DNA of 64,000 bases from G963664585 sp963664585 (GTDB lineage: Bacteria; Bacillota; Clostridia; Oscillospirales; Ruminococcaceae). Both the position numbers and the translations under genes were made by a program. Positions 15,899 through 24,831 of the stretch are shown piece by piece (positions within the stretch are counted from its first letter, which is position 1; each line of letters starts with the position of its first letter). The notes under the pieces are model-generated. The model searched no databases, was not told where the DNA came from, and saw nothing but the letters and a program-made list of their open reading frames with translations. The DNA lies in NCBI GenBank assembly GCA_963664585.2, contig CAXXEO010000021.1, forward strand, positions 140,008 to 204,007. Reading direction: 5' to 3'.

Positions 15899-16792
15899 TA
15901 AGCAGATCGGGCCTTGATCCACCGGCACGACTGCAGCACCCCAGTTTACAAAAGGCGTCAACCCTTCCAGACAACTTTTCGCCCGTTCAACCGTTTCAAA
16001 CAGTCCAAAGACCGCTGATCCGGAGCCTGTCATCGCCGCGGCAACCGCACCTCCAGCATAAATTTTCGATTTGAGCATAGCCACGCTGTCGTCCGGCGCG
16101 GCTCTTTCCAGATCATTCTCCACCAAACGGCCTATCTCCGAAAGACTGCCCGACCTGATCACATCGGCAATCGTCTCATAAGAAACGGGAGCGCCCTGCA
16201 TAGCCGCTGGCATGGGGGGCAGCCGGTCAAATCGCCTAAACATCTCGGGTGTTGCGTACCCGACCACTGGCTTTACCAGAAGAATAGCACAGTCCCGCAA
16301 CGGGGGCAGAGGGGTTAGGAACTCTCCGATCCCTTCGGTTAGGGCAGCTCCGCCACGCAGGCAAAACGGAACATCGGCGCCGATTGTCAGACCCAATGTG
16401 CAAAGCTCCGCCATAGAAAGAGGCTCTTCATACATCTTGTTAAGACCGATCAGCACCCCGGCAGCATCCGCGCTGGCCGAGCCCAAGCCAGCCTGACAGG
16501 GAGCGCCCTTCGTGATTCTGATACGCACACATTTTTCCAGCTTCAGTGCCTCATAGAAGGCAGCCGCAGCCCGCCACGCGGTGTTCCTTTCGTCGGTGGG
16601 AATGTCAGGGTCGCTGCACAGAAGCTCGATTCCCTTTTTCTCCCCCACAGAAAGTTCCACACGATTATAAAGGCTCACCACTTGCATCACAGAGCTTATC
16701 AGATGATACCCGTCTTTTCTGAGCCCTGTCACCTTCAGAGAAAGATTGATCTTGCAGGGTGCAAGGATTGCTATGGTCTGTATGGCGTTCAA
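15881..16792 (-). CDS. ispE: 4-diphosphocytidyl-2-C-methyl-D-erythritol kinase
   Basis: 303 residues, TTG start at 16792 behind GGAGG. It phosphorylates CDP-ME in the non-mevalonate isoprenoid route. GHMP-kinase motifs: PCKINLSLKV (~12-21) and the ATP loop KGAPCQAGLGSASADAAG (~95-112), then AAMTGSGSAVFG (~265). The last residues (YSQLT) and the TAA are encoded by the end of a family A element, so the native C-terminus has been replaced. The change lies outside the catalytic core and probably leaves activity intact. Confidence 0.96.
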   Translation of the reverse strand: MNAIQTIAILAPCKINLSLKVTGLRKDGYHLISSVMQVVSLYNRVELSVGEKKGIELLCSDPDIPTDERNTAWRAAAAFYEALKLEKCVRIRITKGAPCQAGLGSASADAAGVLIGLNKMYEEPLSMAELCTLGLTIGADVPFCLRGGAALTEGIGEFLTPLPPLRDCAILLVKPVVGYATPEMFRRFDRLPPMPAAMQGAPVSYETIADVIRSGSLSEIGRLVENDLERAAPDDSVAMLKSKIYAGGAVAAAMTGSGSAVFGLFETVERAKSCLEGLTPFVNWGAAVVPVDQGPICLYSQLT

Positions 16793-17133
16793 TGTTTTTC
16801 CTCCGGTCTCACGTCAAACTATTCCCAAATTAAGTTGCAATAATCCTGCCTTCGTATTCTCCGCTTGCGGCGGCGGAAACAGAGAGTAAAATACATATGG
16901 CAGACTGACTGCTTAAACGGCTACTTTTGAAACGGATATCTCTCCCCGTCTGTGACGGGGAGAGATATCCGAAAGTAACATTTCAATATAGAAATAGTAT
17001 AAACTTGTATTGAAGTTTAAAAACGTCTATCAGCTTCTCTTTTCCCCACCGCTGGCAGAAAAAAGAGAACGAATCAAAAAGACTATTCAAATAACATGAG
17101 CACCCGACCAATGACAGTGGTCATAAAAACGAA
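16793..17133. repeat. gap with a cluster of unrelated palindromes
   Basis: 340 nt between the aminotransferase and ispE. It holds a perfect palindrome CGGATATCTCTCCCCGTC - TGT - GACGGGGAGAGATATCCG at 16933-16971, an imperfect one at ~17034-17070 (TTCTCTTTTCCCC..AAAAAAGAGAA), and a weak one near 16856-16885. No gene seen. Confidence 0.75.
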
Positions 17134-18306
17134 CTAGCCCTTCAACTCTTTTAAAAAGTGTTCGATACGCTTGAGCGCTTCAATAATATGCTCCAAAGAG
17201 TAGGAGTAGGAAATTCTTACATAACCCTCTCCGCAATCGCCGAAAGCATCCCCCGGTATCACTGCCACTCTCTGGGAATGAAGAAGCTTTTCACAGAACT
17301 CCTCGCTTGTCATGCCGGTAGATTTGATCGAGGGAAAAACGTAAAACGCCCCCTCGGGCTCAAAACAGGTCAGACCCATACGGTTAAGACTATCCACCAT
17401 GACACGGCGGCGTGTGTCATACTCAGCCCGCATAGATTCTATGTCCTCGTCGCAGCTTTTCATGGCCTCGATGGCGGCAAGTTGGCTGACGGTTGGGGCA
17501 CACATCACGGCAAACTGGTGTATTTTTAACATCTGTTCGATAATCGGCGCGGGGCCGCAGGCATAGCCAAGGCGCCAACCGGTCATGGCATGGGATTTGG
17601 AAAAGCCGTTCACCACAACGGTGCGTTCTCTCATCCCCTCAAGCTGGGCAATGGAGGTGTGTTTTCCCTTATAGGTCAGCTCGGCGTATATCTCGTCGGA
17701 GAGGACGATAATATTGGTGCCGCGAAGAACCTCGGCGATCGCCTCTAAATCCTCACGCTCCATAATAGCACCCGTGGGGTTATTCGGGAATGGCAGAATA
17801 AGAAGCTTGGTTTTTTCAGTAATCGCCTCACGAAGCGCTTTGGCGGTAAGGCGAAATTTGTCCTCGGCTTTCGTGGCGATGGGGACCACCGTTGCGCCCT
17901 GCAGCGACGCAATGGGCGAGTAGCAAACGAAGCATGGCTCAACAACCAAAACCTCGTCACCATGATTGACGAAGGCACGTATACACATATCAATGGCTTC
18001 AGAGCCGCCCACTGTGATGAAAAGTTCATCCTTCGGGCTGTATTCAAGGTCCAAGCGGCGCTTGAGGTAGAGGGATATCTCCTCTTTGAGCTGGGGGATG
18101 CCTGCGTTGGCGGTGTACCATGTGCGCCCACGCTCGAGAGACTCGATACCCGCACGGCGAATGATCCAAGGGGTTTTAAAGTCTGGCTCGCCCACCCCCA
18201 GAGAGATTACATTCTCCATCTCGGAGGCGATGTTGAAGAACTTTCGGATTCCCGAAGGTTTTATTTCCATCACCCTTTCTGAGAAGAGACTTTTGTAGTC
18301 TATCAC
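17134..18306 (-). CDS. PLP-dependent class I/II aminotransferase
   Basis: 390 residues, fold type I. Features: SLGVGEPDF (~35-43), Tyr in YTANAGIPQLK (~64), NNPTGA (~175-180), SDEIYAEL (~203-210) and the Schiff-base lysine K237 in GFSKSHAMTGWR. It resembles the PatA/AspC-like clade; the amino acid substrate is not certain. GTG start at 18306 overlaps the stop of the upstream Lrp-type regulator by 4 nt (GTGA), so the two are translationally coupled and the regulator probably controls this gene. Confidence 0.9.
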   Translation of the reverse strand: MIDYKSLFSERVMEIKPSGIRKFFNIASEMENVISLGVGEPDFKTPWIIRRAGIESLERGRTWYTANAGIPQLKEEISLYLKRRLDLEYSPKDELFITVGGSEAIDMCIRAFVNHGDEVLVVEPCFVCYSPIASLQGATVVPIATKAEDKFRLTAKALREAITEKTKLLILPFPNNPTGAIMEREDLEAIAEVLRGTNIIVLSDEIYAELTYKGKHTSIAQLEGMRERTVVVNGFSKSHAMTGWRLGYACGPAPIIEQMLKIHQFAVMCAPTVSQLAAIEAMKSCDEDIESMRAEYDTRRRVMVDSLNRMGLTCFEPEGAFYVFPSIKSTGMTSEEFCEKLLHSQRVAVIPGDAFGDCGEGYVRISYSYSLEHIIEALKRIEHFLKELKG

Positions 18307-18779
18307 AGGGTGGTCACCTCTCTCTCGTCCATATTCTCGTGGACGATGATTCCCCGCTCTTTATATTTGCGCAGGACAAAACTCGTCGCTGTAGACTGAA
18401 CAGATTCCAATGTGGAAAGTTTATGGGCCACAAAAAGGGCTACGTCTTTAAAGGTCTTTCCGGCCACGGTGAGAGCGAGGTCGTACCCGCCGCTCATCAG
18501 ATATACCGTTTCCACCTCTTCAAATTGCGCGATGATACCCGCGATCTCTTCAAAGCCCATATTCCGCTTGGGCGTCACTTTGAGCTCTATGCGCGCCGTG
18601 ATGTGATCACGGTCAGTCTTATCCCAGTCGATGATGGTCTTATATCCCCGGATCACGCCGGCTCGTTCATATCCCTCGATTCGGGCAGCGACGGTATCCT
18701 CGCTTTCGCCTACCGCTGCGGCAAGCTGAGATAGTGTTAATCTGGCATTTTTGTCCAAAAGGGTGAGCAGCATGTCCAT
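18303..18779 (-). CDS. Lrp/AsnC-family transcriptional regulator
   Basis: 158 residues. N-terminal winged helix-turn-helix (LLDKNARLTLSQLAAAVGES, ~6-25) and a C-terminal RAM ligand-binding domain (~65-140, with GGYDLALTVAG). The start is the ATG at 18779 preceded by GGAGGATGG. Lrp-type proteins bind amino acids and control amino acid metabolism; coupling to the aminotransferase gene suggests that target. No operator could be defined. Confidence 0.9.
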   Translation of the reverse strand: MDMLLTLLDKNARLTLSQLAAAVGESEDTVAARIEGYERAGVIRGYKTIIDWDKTDRDHITARIELKVTPKRNMGFEEIAGIIAQFEEVETVYLMSGGYDLALTVAGKTFKDVALFVAHKLSTLESVQSTATSFVLRKYKERGIIVHENMDEREVTTL

Positions 18780-18868
18780 GATCCATCCTCCTTGAGCTTT
18801 TTCTATGATTTTACAGGAAGGCTGGTCAAAAAACAAGAGGATTCATAAGAAATTTAACTGTAAACCTA

Positions 18869-18919
18869 AATCTTCGTCATTATGAACACGCCAGAGGCGT
18901 GTTCATAATGACGAAGATT
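18869..18919. repeat. long perfect hairpin between regulator and tmcAL
   Basis: A 24-bp perfect stem with a 3-nt loop: AATCTTCGTCATTATGAACACGCC pairs across AGA with its complement. Its core is not the CCCCGCC type. It lies upstream of the regulator-aminotransferase pair and downstream of tmcAL. It could end transcription or be a mobile palindrome. Confidence 0.85.
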
Positions 18920-19012
18920 GTAGACAAATGCAAATCTCGGGGTTATTAAGGGGTCTCGAGAGCATACGGGATACCCCTTAGAACGGTTGTGGCTTTGTCG
19001 ACAGCCTATTTA

Positions 19013-20209
19013 TTATAGCCTTATACTATCGGCGGTATAGTCATAGCCGCAGGAAAGCATCTTGGGCAAGCCGAGGGTGTAGAGATCGGTTGACATTGCC
19101 TCAAGCCGGGCCATGCTGGCACATACCCCGCCGTGTTTTTCCAAGGTGGCCAGAGAATCAGAAACAGGAAGCACGGCATGTTCTCTGGCGACACTTAAGA
19201 TCTGCCGCCCGCGTTGGTTAAAGCCAAGCACACGGATATACGGCACCGGATTTTTTGCAAGCGAGCCGTCTATCCCCAAAAAGGCGGACATCAGGATGCG
19301 GCGTATCCGCGAGGCGGTATAGCGTTTGCTTTTAGCGGCGGTATAAACCTCTTCCATGGCCACAGAGCGGCGTATAGCCGCAAGGAGACGGTTTTCAAGC
19401 CCTTCGGATACATCAGGAAGAAGAGCGATCTCCTCGGCAGAGAGCCTGCGCAGGTGCGCCAGCATCGGAAGATCGAGACGGCTGTCGTCCATTGGCGCAA
19501 GTCCGAGCTCAATTCCTTTTTGATAAGCCTCTTTTGAGCCTTGGGGCATATAGGGGGCCAGGACAGACAGATCGCCGGTACGCCAAAGTCCCCGCAGGAA
19601 GGAGGCAGATGCAATTTCTCCGGCGGGCGTATGATCGTTATGGCCGGCACCGACCCGTTTCATACAAAAAGGAACGATATCGCTTCCTGAAAGGATAAGC
19701 TGACGTACATATTCCACACCCAAAGTGTCATTGGGGTTAGAAAGCATATCCCCCACCTCATCACCAAAAAGGTCAGACACGGCAAGCTGCCTCGCACGGG
19801 CAAACGTATCCCCTTTTTCCAGATAGTACGGCAGCCGTTCGGAGACGAGTGGTGAATCGATAGCTCTGGCCGCTGCCTCAATGATAGAGAGAAAGCCGCT
19901 TTCGCTGCCGAAAGAGAGCATATCAACACAGCCTAAAGCACGGGCAATGCCAACCGCACCAAAGGCGAAGCGCTGGGCGCTTCCCATTGCGTAAGGTAAG
20001 GGGAGTTCCAATACCAGATCCGCTCCACAGCACAGGGCCGCCTCGACCCGCACCCGCTTTTCAGCGACGGCAGGCGCACCCCGCTGGGTGAAGTTTCCGC
20101 TCATGACGGCCACGATATGCGTGGCGCCTGTAAGCCTTGTTTCGGCGATATGATAGGCGTGCCCATTGTGAAAAGGATTATATTCCGCGATTATTGCCGC
20201 TGTGAGCAC
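19013..20209 (-). CDS. tmcAL: tRNA(Met) cytidine acetate ligase TmcAL (YlbM)
   Basis: 398 residues from a GTG at 20209, with AAAGGTGGAG just upstream; the longer frame to 20299 lacks one. It begins LTAAIIAEYNPFHNGHAYH, the nucleotidyltransferase HxGH-type motif of the family, followed by VMSGNFTQRG and ELPLPYAMGSAQRFA. TmcAL makes N4-acetylcytidine at the wobble base of elongator tRNA-Met from acetate and ATP. It is divergent from acetate kinase, a common clostridial pairing. Confidence 0.92.
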   Translation of the reverse strand: MLTAAIIAEYNPFHNGHAYHIAETRLTGATHIVAVMSGNFTQRGAPAVAEKRVRVEAALCCGADLVLELPLPYAMGSAQRFAFGAVGIARALGCVDMLSFGSESGFLSIIEAAARAIDSPLVSERLPYYLEKGDTFARARQLAVSDLFGDEVGDMLSNPNDTLGVEYVRQLILSGSDIVPFCMKRVGAGHNDHTPAGEIASASFLRGLWRTGDLSVLAPYMPQGSKEAYQKGIELGLAPMDDSRLDLPMLAHLRRLSAEEIALLPDVSEGLENRLLAAIRRSVAMEEVYTAAKSKRYTASRIRRILMSAFLGIDGSLAKNPVPYIRVLGFNQRGRQILSVAREHAVLPVSDSLATLEKHGGVCASMARLEAMSTDLYTLGLPKMLSCGYDYTADSIRL

Positions 20210-20229
20210 ATTTTTCTCCACCTTTGCCC

Positions 20230-20258
20230 TTGAACTTTTCCAATTAATATAATAATAT
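20230..20258 (+). promoter_or_regulatory. possible sigma-A promoter of ackA
   Basis: TTGAAC (20230-20235), a 17-nt spacer, then TAATAT (20253-20258), about 60 nt before the ackA start in the gap shared with tmcAL. Confidence 0.4.
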
Positions 20259-20319
20259 ATAAGATAGTTGTGCCATGTCAAGCTATATGGCAAACTCATC
20301 TTAAGGAGGAAAACAATTC

Positions 20320-21525
20320 ATGAAGGTATTAGTTATCAATGCCGGCAGCTCTTCTCTCAAGTACCAGCTGATCGACATGAATAATGAACAAGTGATCGCC
20401 AAGGGCAACTGCGAAAGAATCGGTATGGACGGCAAGATCAGCCACAAGACTTCTGACGGAAGAAGCCAGAACTACGATGCCAATTTTCCTACACATGCCG
20501 AAGCTTTTAAAGAGATTCTCAAGGCTCTCACATCCGGTACAGGAAAGGTTATTGACGATGTCAGCGAAATTACCGCAGTCGGACACCGCGCCGTTCATGG
20601 CGGTGAAAAATTCGCTTGCTCTATTCTGCTCACGGATGAGATTTTTGACGCCTATGACAAGCTGTCCGATTTAGCTCCGCTGCACAACCCTCCCGGACTT
20701 GTCGCTATGAAGGCTTGCAAAGCTGTCTTTGGTGAAGGCACCCCGATGGTGGCCGTTTTCGACACCGCTTTCCATCAGACCATGCCCGCCAAAGCCTATA
20801 TTTACGCTCTTCCCTATGAGTATTATGAAAAATATGCCATCAGAAGATATGGATTTCATGGGACAAGCCATCGTTTTGTTAGCGCCCGTCTGGCTGAGAT
20901 CATGGGCAAGCCAGCCAAAGATCTGAAGATTGTCACCTGTCATCTGGGCAACGGTTCTTCTATTACCGCCATTGACGGTGGCAAATCTGTAGACACCAGC
21001 ATGGGACTGACCCCACTTGAGGGCATTGCCATGGGTACCCGCAGTGGCACCATCGATCCCTCGATTATTGGCGTTATCGCCGAAAAAGAACAAAAGAGCA
21101 TCAAAGAGGTCACTGATATGCTCAATAAGAAATCCGGTTTGATCGGTATTTCGGGCATCTCCAGTGATCAGCGCGATCTGCACGCTGCGATCAAGGAAGG
21201 CAACAAGCGTGCCAAGCTTGCTGTCGATGTCCAGACCTATCAGATCAAGAAGTACATTGGCTCTTTTGCGGCCGCTATGGGTGGTCTTGACGCTGTGGTC
21301 TTCACCGGCGGCATCGGAGAGAACGATGAGGTTGTCCGCCAGATGGTCTGTGAAAACATGGAATTCCTCGGTATCAAGCTTGATAACAAGCGCAATGCGG
21401 AAGGCTCACGCAAAGAATCTCTTATCACCACCGATGATTCGAAGGTCTGCGTATGGGTTGTTCCTACCGACGAAGAGATGCTGATCGCCAGAGATACAAA
21501 AGAAATCGTCAGCGCCCTCAAGTAG
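20320..21525 (+). CDS. ackA: acetate kinase
   Basis: 401 residues, standard length. It interconverts acetyl phosphate plus ADP and acetate plus ATP, the ATP-yielding step of acetate fermentation. Features: N-terminal VLVINAGSSSLKYQLI (~3-18), HRAVHGGE (~90), FDTAFHQTMP (~148), RRYGFHGTSH (~173), HLGNGSS (~208) and FTGGIGEND (~328). AAGGAGGA precedes the ATG. No pta gene lies nearby. A family A copy begins 3 nt after the stop codon. Confidence 0.98.
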   Translation: MKVLVINAGSSSLKYQLIDMNNEQVIAKGNCERIGMDGKISHKTSDGRSQNYDANFPTHAEAFKEILKALTSGTGKVIDDVSEITAVGHRAVHGGEKFACSILLTDEIFDAYDKLSDLAPLHNPPGLVAMKACKAVFGEGTPMVAVFDTAFHQTMPAKAYIYALPYEYYEKYAIRRYGFHGTSHRFVSARLAEIMGKPAKDLKIVTCHLGNGSSITAIDGGKSVDTSMGLTPLEGIAMGTRSGTIDPSIIGVIAEKEQKSIKEVTDMLNKKSGLIGISGISSDQRDLHAAIKEGNKRAKLAVDVQTYQIKKYIGSFAAAMGGLDAVVFTGGIGENDEVVRQMVCENMEFLGIKLDNKRNAEGSRKESLITTDDSKVCVWVVPTDEEMLIARDTKEIVSALK

Positions 21526-21528
21526 TTT

Positions 21529-21634
21529 TATAGTTGATTAACTTGAAAACAAGCTTGTGATTTCTTCCCCCGTCTTCGACGGGGGAAGAAAATGATGTTT
21601 TATCTATAGCTAGTTTTTAAGTTAAATGGCTATA
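21529..21634 (-). repeat. family A palindromic element, copy 5
   Basis: Reverse orientation. It carries a compensated double change in the hairpin: CCCCCGTC-TTC-GACGGGGG instead of CCCCCGCC..GGCGGGGG, so pairing is kept. It starts 3 nt after the ackA stop. Confidence 0.95.
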
Positions 21635-21639
21635 TTAAA

Positions 21640-21740
21640 GCAATTATCTAAATAAAAGAGTCTTTTTTATTTCTGTCTGCCCCGCCGGCGGCGGGCAGAC
21701 AGAATTTATATTTTCCTCTTCATTTGTTAAATTGCTATCA
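21640..21740. repeat. family E palindromic element, copy 1
   Basis: CAATTATCTAAATAAA at the left end, a hairpin TTCTGTCTGCCCCGCC-GGC-GGCGGGCAGACAGAA in the middle, and ATTTGTTAAATTGCTATCA at the right end. It shares ends and layout with 22711-22810 and, more loosely, 23388-23484. Confidence 0.7.
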
Positions 21741-21746
21741 CGTGCA

Positions 21747-21775
21747 AAAGGACCGCCAACTGGCGGTCCTTTATT
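21747..21775 (+). terminator. terminator downstream of ackA
   Basis: AAAGGACCGCCA - AC - TGGCGGTCCTTT followed by ATTATATT. Two inserted palindromes (families A and E) now separate it from the ackA stop. Confidence 0.85.
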
Positions 21776-21832
21776 ATATTTTGTTTCATCAGAACACGAA
21801 GCCGCTTAGAAATACAATCACGCTGGCTAAAG

Positions 21833-21938
21833 TATAGTTGATTAACTTGAAAACAAGCTTGTGATTTCTTCCCCCGCCAAAGGCGGGGGAAGAAAATGAC
21901 GTTTTAACTATAGCCAGTTAACTTAAAAACTGGCTATA
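21833..21938 (-). repeat. family A palindromic element, copy 6
   Basis: Reverse orientation; loop AAA. The far end reads CTATAGCCAGTTAACTTAAAAACTGGCTATA, so the internal sub-hairpin TAGCCAG..CTGGCTA is flipped or converted compared with other copies. Confidence 0.92.
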
Positions 21939-22183
21939 TCATTGAAAGTATGGGAGCATCTAAATAAATTTCTGTTTATATAGATTGTATTTTACTTTTT
22001 TGGGGAAACTTCAAATAGATATAAAATTAGTTGCTTTTTAAAAAGGAAATCGTATAAACCGCGATGAAAGAAACCTTTGATCTGATTTAAATAAACAAGA
22101 GCCACGAAATACGAATAAACGAATCTCATGGCTCGCTAAAACGAATACTATATTCTAATTAAACGGCACTTTATTTTAGTTTT

Positions 22184-22212
22184 TATTTTCCCCGCCAAAG
22201 GCGGGGAAAATA
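22184..22212. repeat. short GC-core palindrome
   Basis: TATTTTCCCCGCC - AAA - GGCGGGGAAAATA, a 13-bp perfect stem just past the 3' end of the DUF378 gene. It may also act as that gene's terminator. Confidence 0.75.
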
Positions 22213-22233
22213 TTACTACCGTCTAATGTTGAA

Positions 22234-22443
22234 CTAGTCCCTGATCTCGCCGGCTTCGGTATCCCTAAACAACAGGGAAACGCACCATATTCCAGCTAAA
22301 GCTACAAGCGTATAAATTACCCTGCTAACAACAGCCATTTGCCCGCCGAAGAGCCAGGCTACAGCATCGAACTCAAAGAGGCCGATCAGTCCCCAGTTGA
22401 GGGCACCGATTATAACAAGGGTAAGCGAAAGCTTATCAAGCAT
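22234..22443 (-). CDS. DUF378 small membrane protein
   Basis: 69 residues with two transmembrane helices (~5-24 and ~38-60) and the family mark LVIIGALNWGLIGLF. AAGGAGTG lies ~8 nt upstream of the ATG. The function of DUF378 proteins is not established. It stands alone between palindromic elements. Confidence 0.88.
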   Translation of the reverse strand: MLDKLSLTLVIIGALNWGLIGLFEFDAVAWLFGGQMAVVSRVIYTLVALAGIWCVSLLFRDTEAGEIRD

Positions 22444-22560
22444 TTATTTCACTCCTTAACACTAAGTTAATGTGTAATTCGCATTGAACACATATTGGTT
22501 CTAAGTTAGTATGTATCGTCAGATCAAATATATTCATATAATTTTTAAAGTTATGGAATA

Positions 22561-22666
22561 TATAGCCAATTATCTTAGAAACTGGCTATACATAAAACGC
22601 CATTTTCTTCCCCCGCCTTCGGCGGGGAAAGAAATCACAAGCTTGTTTTCAAGTTAATCAACTATA
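22561..22666 (+). repeat. family A palindromic element, copy 7
   Basis: Forward orientation, TATAGCCAATTATCTTAGAA to AAGTTAATCAACTATA, hairpin CCCCCGCC-TTC-GGCGGGGAAAG. Located upstream of the DUF378 gene. Confidence 0.93.
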
Positions 22667-22690
22667 TTTGGTTTTTTTTCATAATTTAAT

Positions 22691-22825
22691 CGCCCGCTCC
22701 CTGATTCAATAACAATTATCTAAATAAACGGTTATTTTTATCTGTCTTGCCTTATTGAGTCGGTAAAGACAGAGTTCAAAAATCCCTTAATATTTATTGA
22801 ATCGTTATCAACAGAGAGCGGGCGG
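22691..22825. repeat. family E copy 2 nested inside a terminator-like hairpin
   Basis: The outer arms CGCCCGCTCCCTG (22691-22703) and CAGAGAGCGGGCG (22812-22824, then GTTTTGTT) would form a GC-rich terminator stem. Between them lies a family E copy (~22711-22810, CAATTATCTAAATAAA ... TTGAATCGTTATCA) with its own hairpin TCTGTCTTGCC..GGTAAAGACAGA. The layout looks like insertion into the loop of an older hairpin. Confidence 0.65.
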
Positions 22826-22830
22826 TTTTG

Positions 22831-23322
22831 TTATGCGTTTTTTGGAGAATTATCCTGTGAACCCGTCTGGTTTCTTCCTGCCCCACGAAGGGCTTGTCGG
22901 GTTGAGCGCGCTTCGGAGAGCAGCTTTGCAAGTGATTCATCCGTCTGCTTTAAAAGATCCTCGCAAAAATCCTGTGTAGCCTGACGTAGTTCTTTACCCT
23001 TTGTCTGAGCCTGTGACACAGTCTCAGACGCCTTTTGCTGCGCCTGTTTGATAACTTCCTCTTGCGATATAAGCGTTCTGGCGCGGTCTTCAGCTCTGCG
23101 CACGATGGTATCCGCTTCGCGCTTGGCGACCGCCATAATGTCAGCCCTGTCAGAGACGATTGCCTTTGCCTGCTTGATTTCAGTGGGCAGATTTAGCCGG
23201 ATATCGTCGAGGAGTTCTCTGATTTTTTGATCATCGACCACGCTTCTTCCACCCGAAAGGGGAAGGCTCCAGCTTTTGTCCAGAATATCGTCGAGCATAT
23301 CAAGAATTTCTTCAATGTTCAT
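22831..23322 (-). CDS. coiled-coil protein, V-ATPase subunit H / DivIVA-like
   Basis: 163 residues from the ATG at 23322 (GGGTGG upstream); the longer frame has no support. Short N-terminal helix (MNIEEILDMLDDILDKS), then a long charged coiled coil (~50-145, e.g. VAKREADTIVRRAEDRAR) and a Gln/Asn-rich tail. Automatic annotation often calls such proteins ATPase or V-type subunit H-like, but no catalytic motif is visible. It lies downstream of rsmD-coaD on the same strand, as in other clostridia. Function unknown. Confidence 0.75.
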   Translation of the reverse strand: MNIEEILDMLDDILDKSWSLPLSGGRSVVDDQKIRELLDDIRLNLPTEIKQAKAIVSDRADIMAVAKREADTIVRRAEDRARTLISQEEVIKQAQQKASETVSQAQTKGKELRQATQDFCEDLLKQTDESLAKLLSEARSTRQALRGAGRNQTGSQDNSPKNA

Positions 23323-23387
23323 ATGAACCACCCTTTCTCTGCACAGTATTAAGTTTTCACAGTCAGTTATGATTATCAACCTATGGA

Positions 23388-23484
23388 ATTTTTTAATAAA
23401 CAGAAGTTCACTCTATCCGTCTGCCCTGCCTAAGTTAGGCAGACAGAGTTTGATTTTTCTATTTATTGTCCAATTGCTGTCAGT
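23388..23484. repeat. family E-like palindromic element, copy 3
   Basis: Central palindrome ACTCTATCCGTCTGCCCTGCCTAAGTTAGGCAGACAGAGT-like (stem GTCTGCC(C)TGCCTAA / TTAGGCAGAC), flanked by TTTTTTAATAAA and TATTTATTGTCCAATTGCTGTCA. The right end resembles family E ends. Confidence 0.6.
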
Positions 23485-23579
23485 CAATGATTTCTATTTC
23501 CACTTCAAAACGGGTATGCCGACGCAGAAGCAATAAGCTGTTGTTTATTTTTCAATCTTGTCCTTACAGTGGTAAAACG

Positions 23580-24065
23580 CTAAACTTTTCGAGAAAGGCG
23601 CTTATTGATTCTTTCAAATAAAGGCGCAGGTACAAAATCTGATATATCCGCCCCAAAGCGGGCCAGTTGCTTTACAAGACTTGAACTCAGGAACATATTA
23701 TTAGCACTGGTGGTTAAAAAAACCGTTTCAGCATATGGAAGAAGTTTTTTATTGGTAAGTGCCATCTGAAATTCATTCTCAAAGTCTGTCACCGCGCGAA
23801 GTCCCTTCACGATGGCTACAGCGCCAATGGCCCTGACATAATCAATCAGAAGGCCACCAAAGGTATCGGCTTCCACATTGGAAATACCTGCCGTCGCTTC
23901 TTGAATCATGGCTACTCTTTCTTCAGGAGTAAATGAGGGATTCTTGTCCGGATTGACCACCACCAGAACAATCACTTTATCGAAAAGCTTACTTGCCCTT
24001 CTGATAATATCCAGATGGCCCAGTGTAATCGGATCAAAGCTTCCCGGACATACTGCGATACGCAT
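23580..24065 (-). CDS. coaD: phosphopantetheine adenylyltransferase
   Basis: 161 residues, standard. It makes dephospho-CoA from 4'-phosphopantetheine and ATP. The N-terminal motif AVCPGSFDPITLGHLDII (T/HxGH signature, ~4-21) and ISSxxVK-like SSSLVKQLA near residue 128 are visible. It starts 3 nt after the rsmD stop, the standard rsmD-coaD pairing. Confidence 0.97.
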   Translation of the reverse strand: MRIAVCPGSFDPITLGHLDIIRRASKLFDKVIVLVVVNPDKNPSFTPEERVAMIQEATAGISNVEADTFGGLLIDYVRAIGAVAIVKGLRAVTDFENEFQMALTNKKLLPYAETVFLTTSANNMFLSSSLVKQLARFGADISDFVPAPLFERINKRLSRKV

Positions 24066-24068
24066 ATC

Positions 24069-24611
24069 CTATTCCCCCTTTTTGCGATAAATGGTCACAA
24101 GGGTCTTCCCATAGCGGTACTGTTTTCTATGGTCGAAATTGCCTGCAGCTTCAGGCATCAATTCTTTCTTGTCTGTCTCACAGATAATAATGCCGTCATC
24201 TCTCATTTTGCCGGAAACGGCCAGAGCCGCCTTAGCTGCCATCCCTTGTCCATAAGGGGGATCAATGAAAACGATATCAAAGAGGTCTGAGCTTCCGCTG
24301 AGAAAGGACAGATAATCCATAGCTACTACTCTTGACTTTGCAAAAAGCTCGGTAGACTGTAAATTTTCCCGGATGATTTGCTGCGCATCTCTGGAATTAT
24401 CCACAAAAACGGCAAATCTGGCTCCCCGTGATAACGCCTCGAGCCCCATCTGGCCCGAACCGGCAAAAAGGTCAAGTACAAATGCCTCTTGCACCTCAAA
24501 CTGAATGGCGCTGAATATCCCCTCTTTAGCTATATCAGAGGTGGGACGGGTAGAGTCACCCTCTGGTGCTCTAAGCCTGCGCCCTTTTGCTATTCCTGTA
24601 ATTACTCGCAT
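24069..24611 (-). CDS. rsmD: 16S rRNA (guanine966-N2)-methyltransferase
   Basis: 180 residues. SAM motif I VLDLFAGSGQMGLEALSRGA (~46-65) and the catalytic DPPYGQG (~117-123). The N-terminal MRVITGIAKGRRLRAP is typical of RsmD. It modifies small-subunit rRNA. GGGGGTATTTT precedes the ATG. It is upstream of and nearly touching coaD. Confidence 0.96.
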   Translation of the reverse strand: MRVITGIAKGRRLRAPEGDSTRPTSDIAKEGIFSAIQFEVQEAFVLDLFAGSGQMGLEALSRGARFAVFVDNSRDAQQIIRENLQSTELFAKSRVVAMDYLSFLSGSSDLFDIVFIDPPYGQGMAAKAALAVSGKMRDDGIIICETDKKELMPEAAGNFDHRKQYRYGKTLVTIYRKKGE

Positions 24612-24744
24612 AAAATACCCCCTGCGGTTTTTTTCGCAGTAAGAAGGCTTGTCCGATCGATTGGGGTACCAGATTTACTTCGCCTTTTCAACCCGGTCAT
24701 CCTTCATACCATCATACTAAATCCTTTCAAATGATGCTTCATTT

Positions 24745-24816
24745 TGTTTCTGTTTTTCCCGCCGGAGGCAGGGGAAACAGAAACAGGAAACTCGTTTAAT
24801 TGGGATTCGTATTAAT
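24745..24816. repeat. palindrome plus conserved tail (family F, copy 2)
   Basis: Hairpin GTTTCTGTTTTTCCCGCC..GGCAGGGGAAACAGAAAC followed by AGGAAACTCGTTTAATTGGGATTCGTATTA. The tail recurs at ~7338-7372 (CAGGAAACTCGTTTATTTGTAATTCGTATG), beside another GGGGGAAACAG hairpin. Confidence 0.6.
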
Positions 24817-24831
24817 CCTTCTTATATCTAA

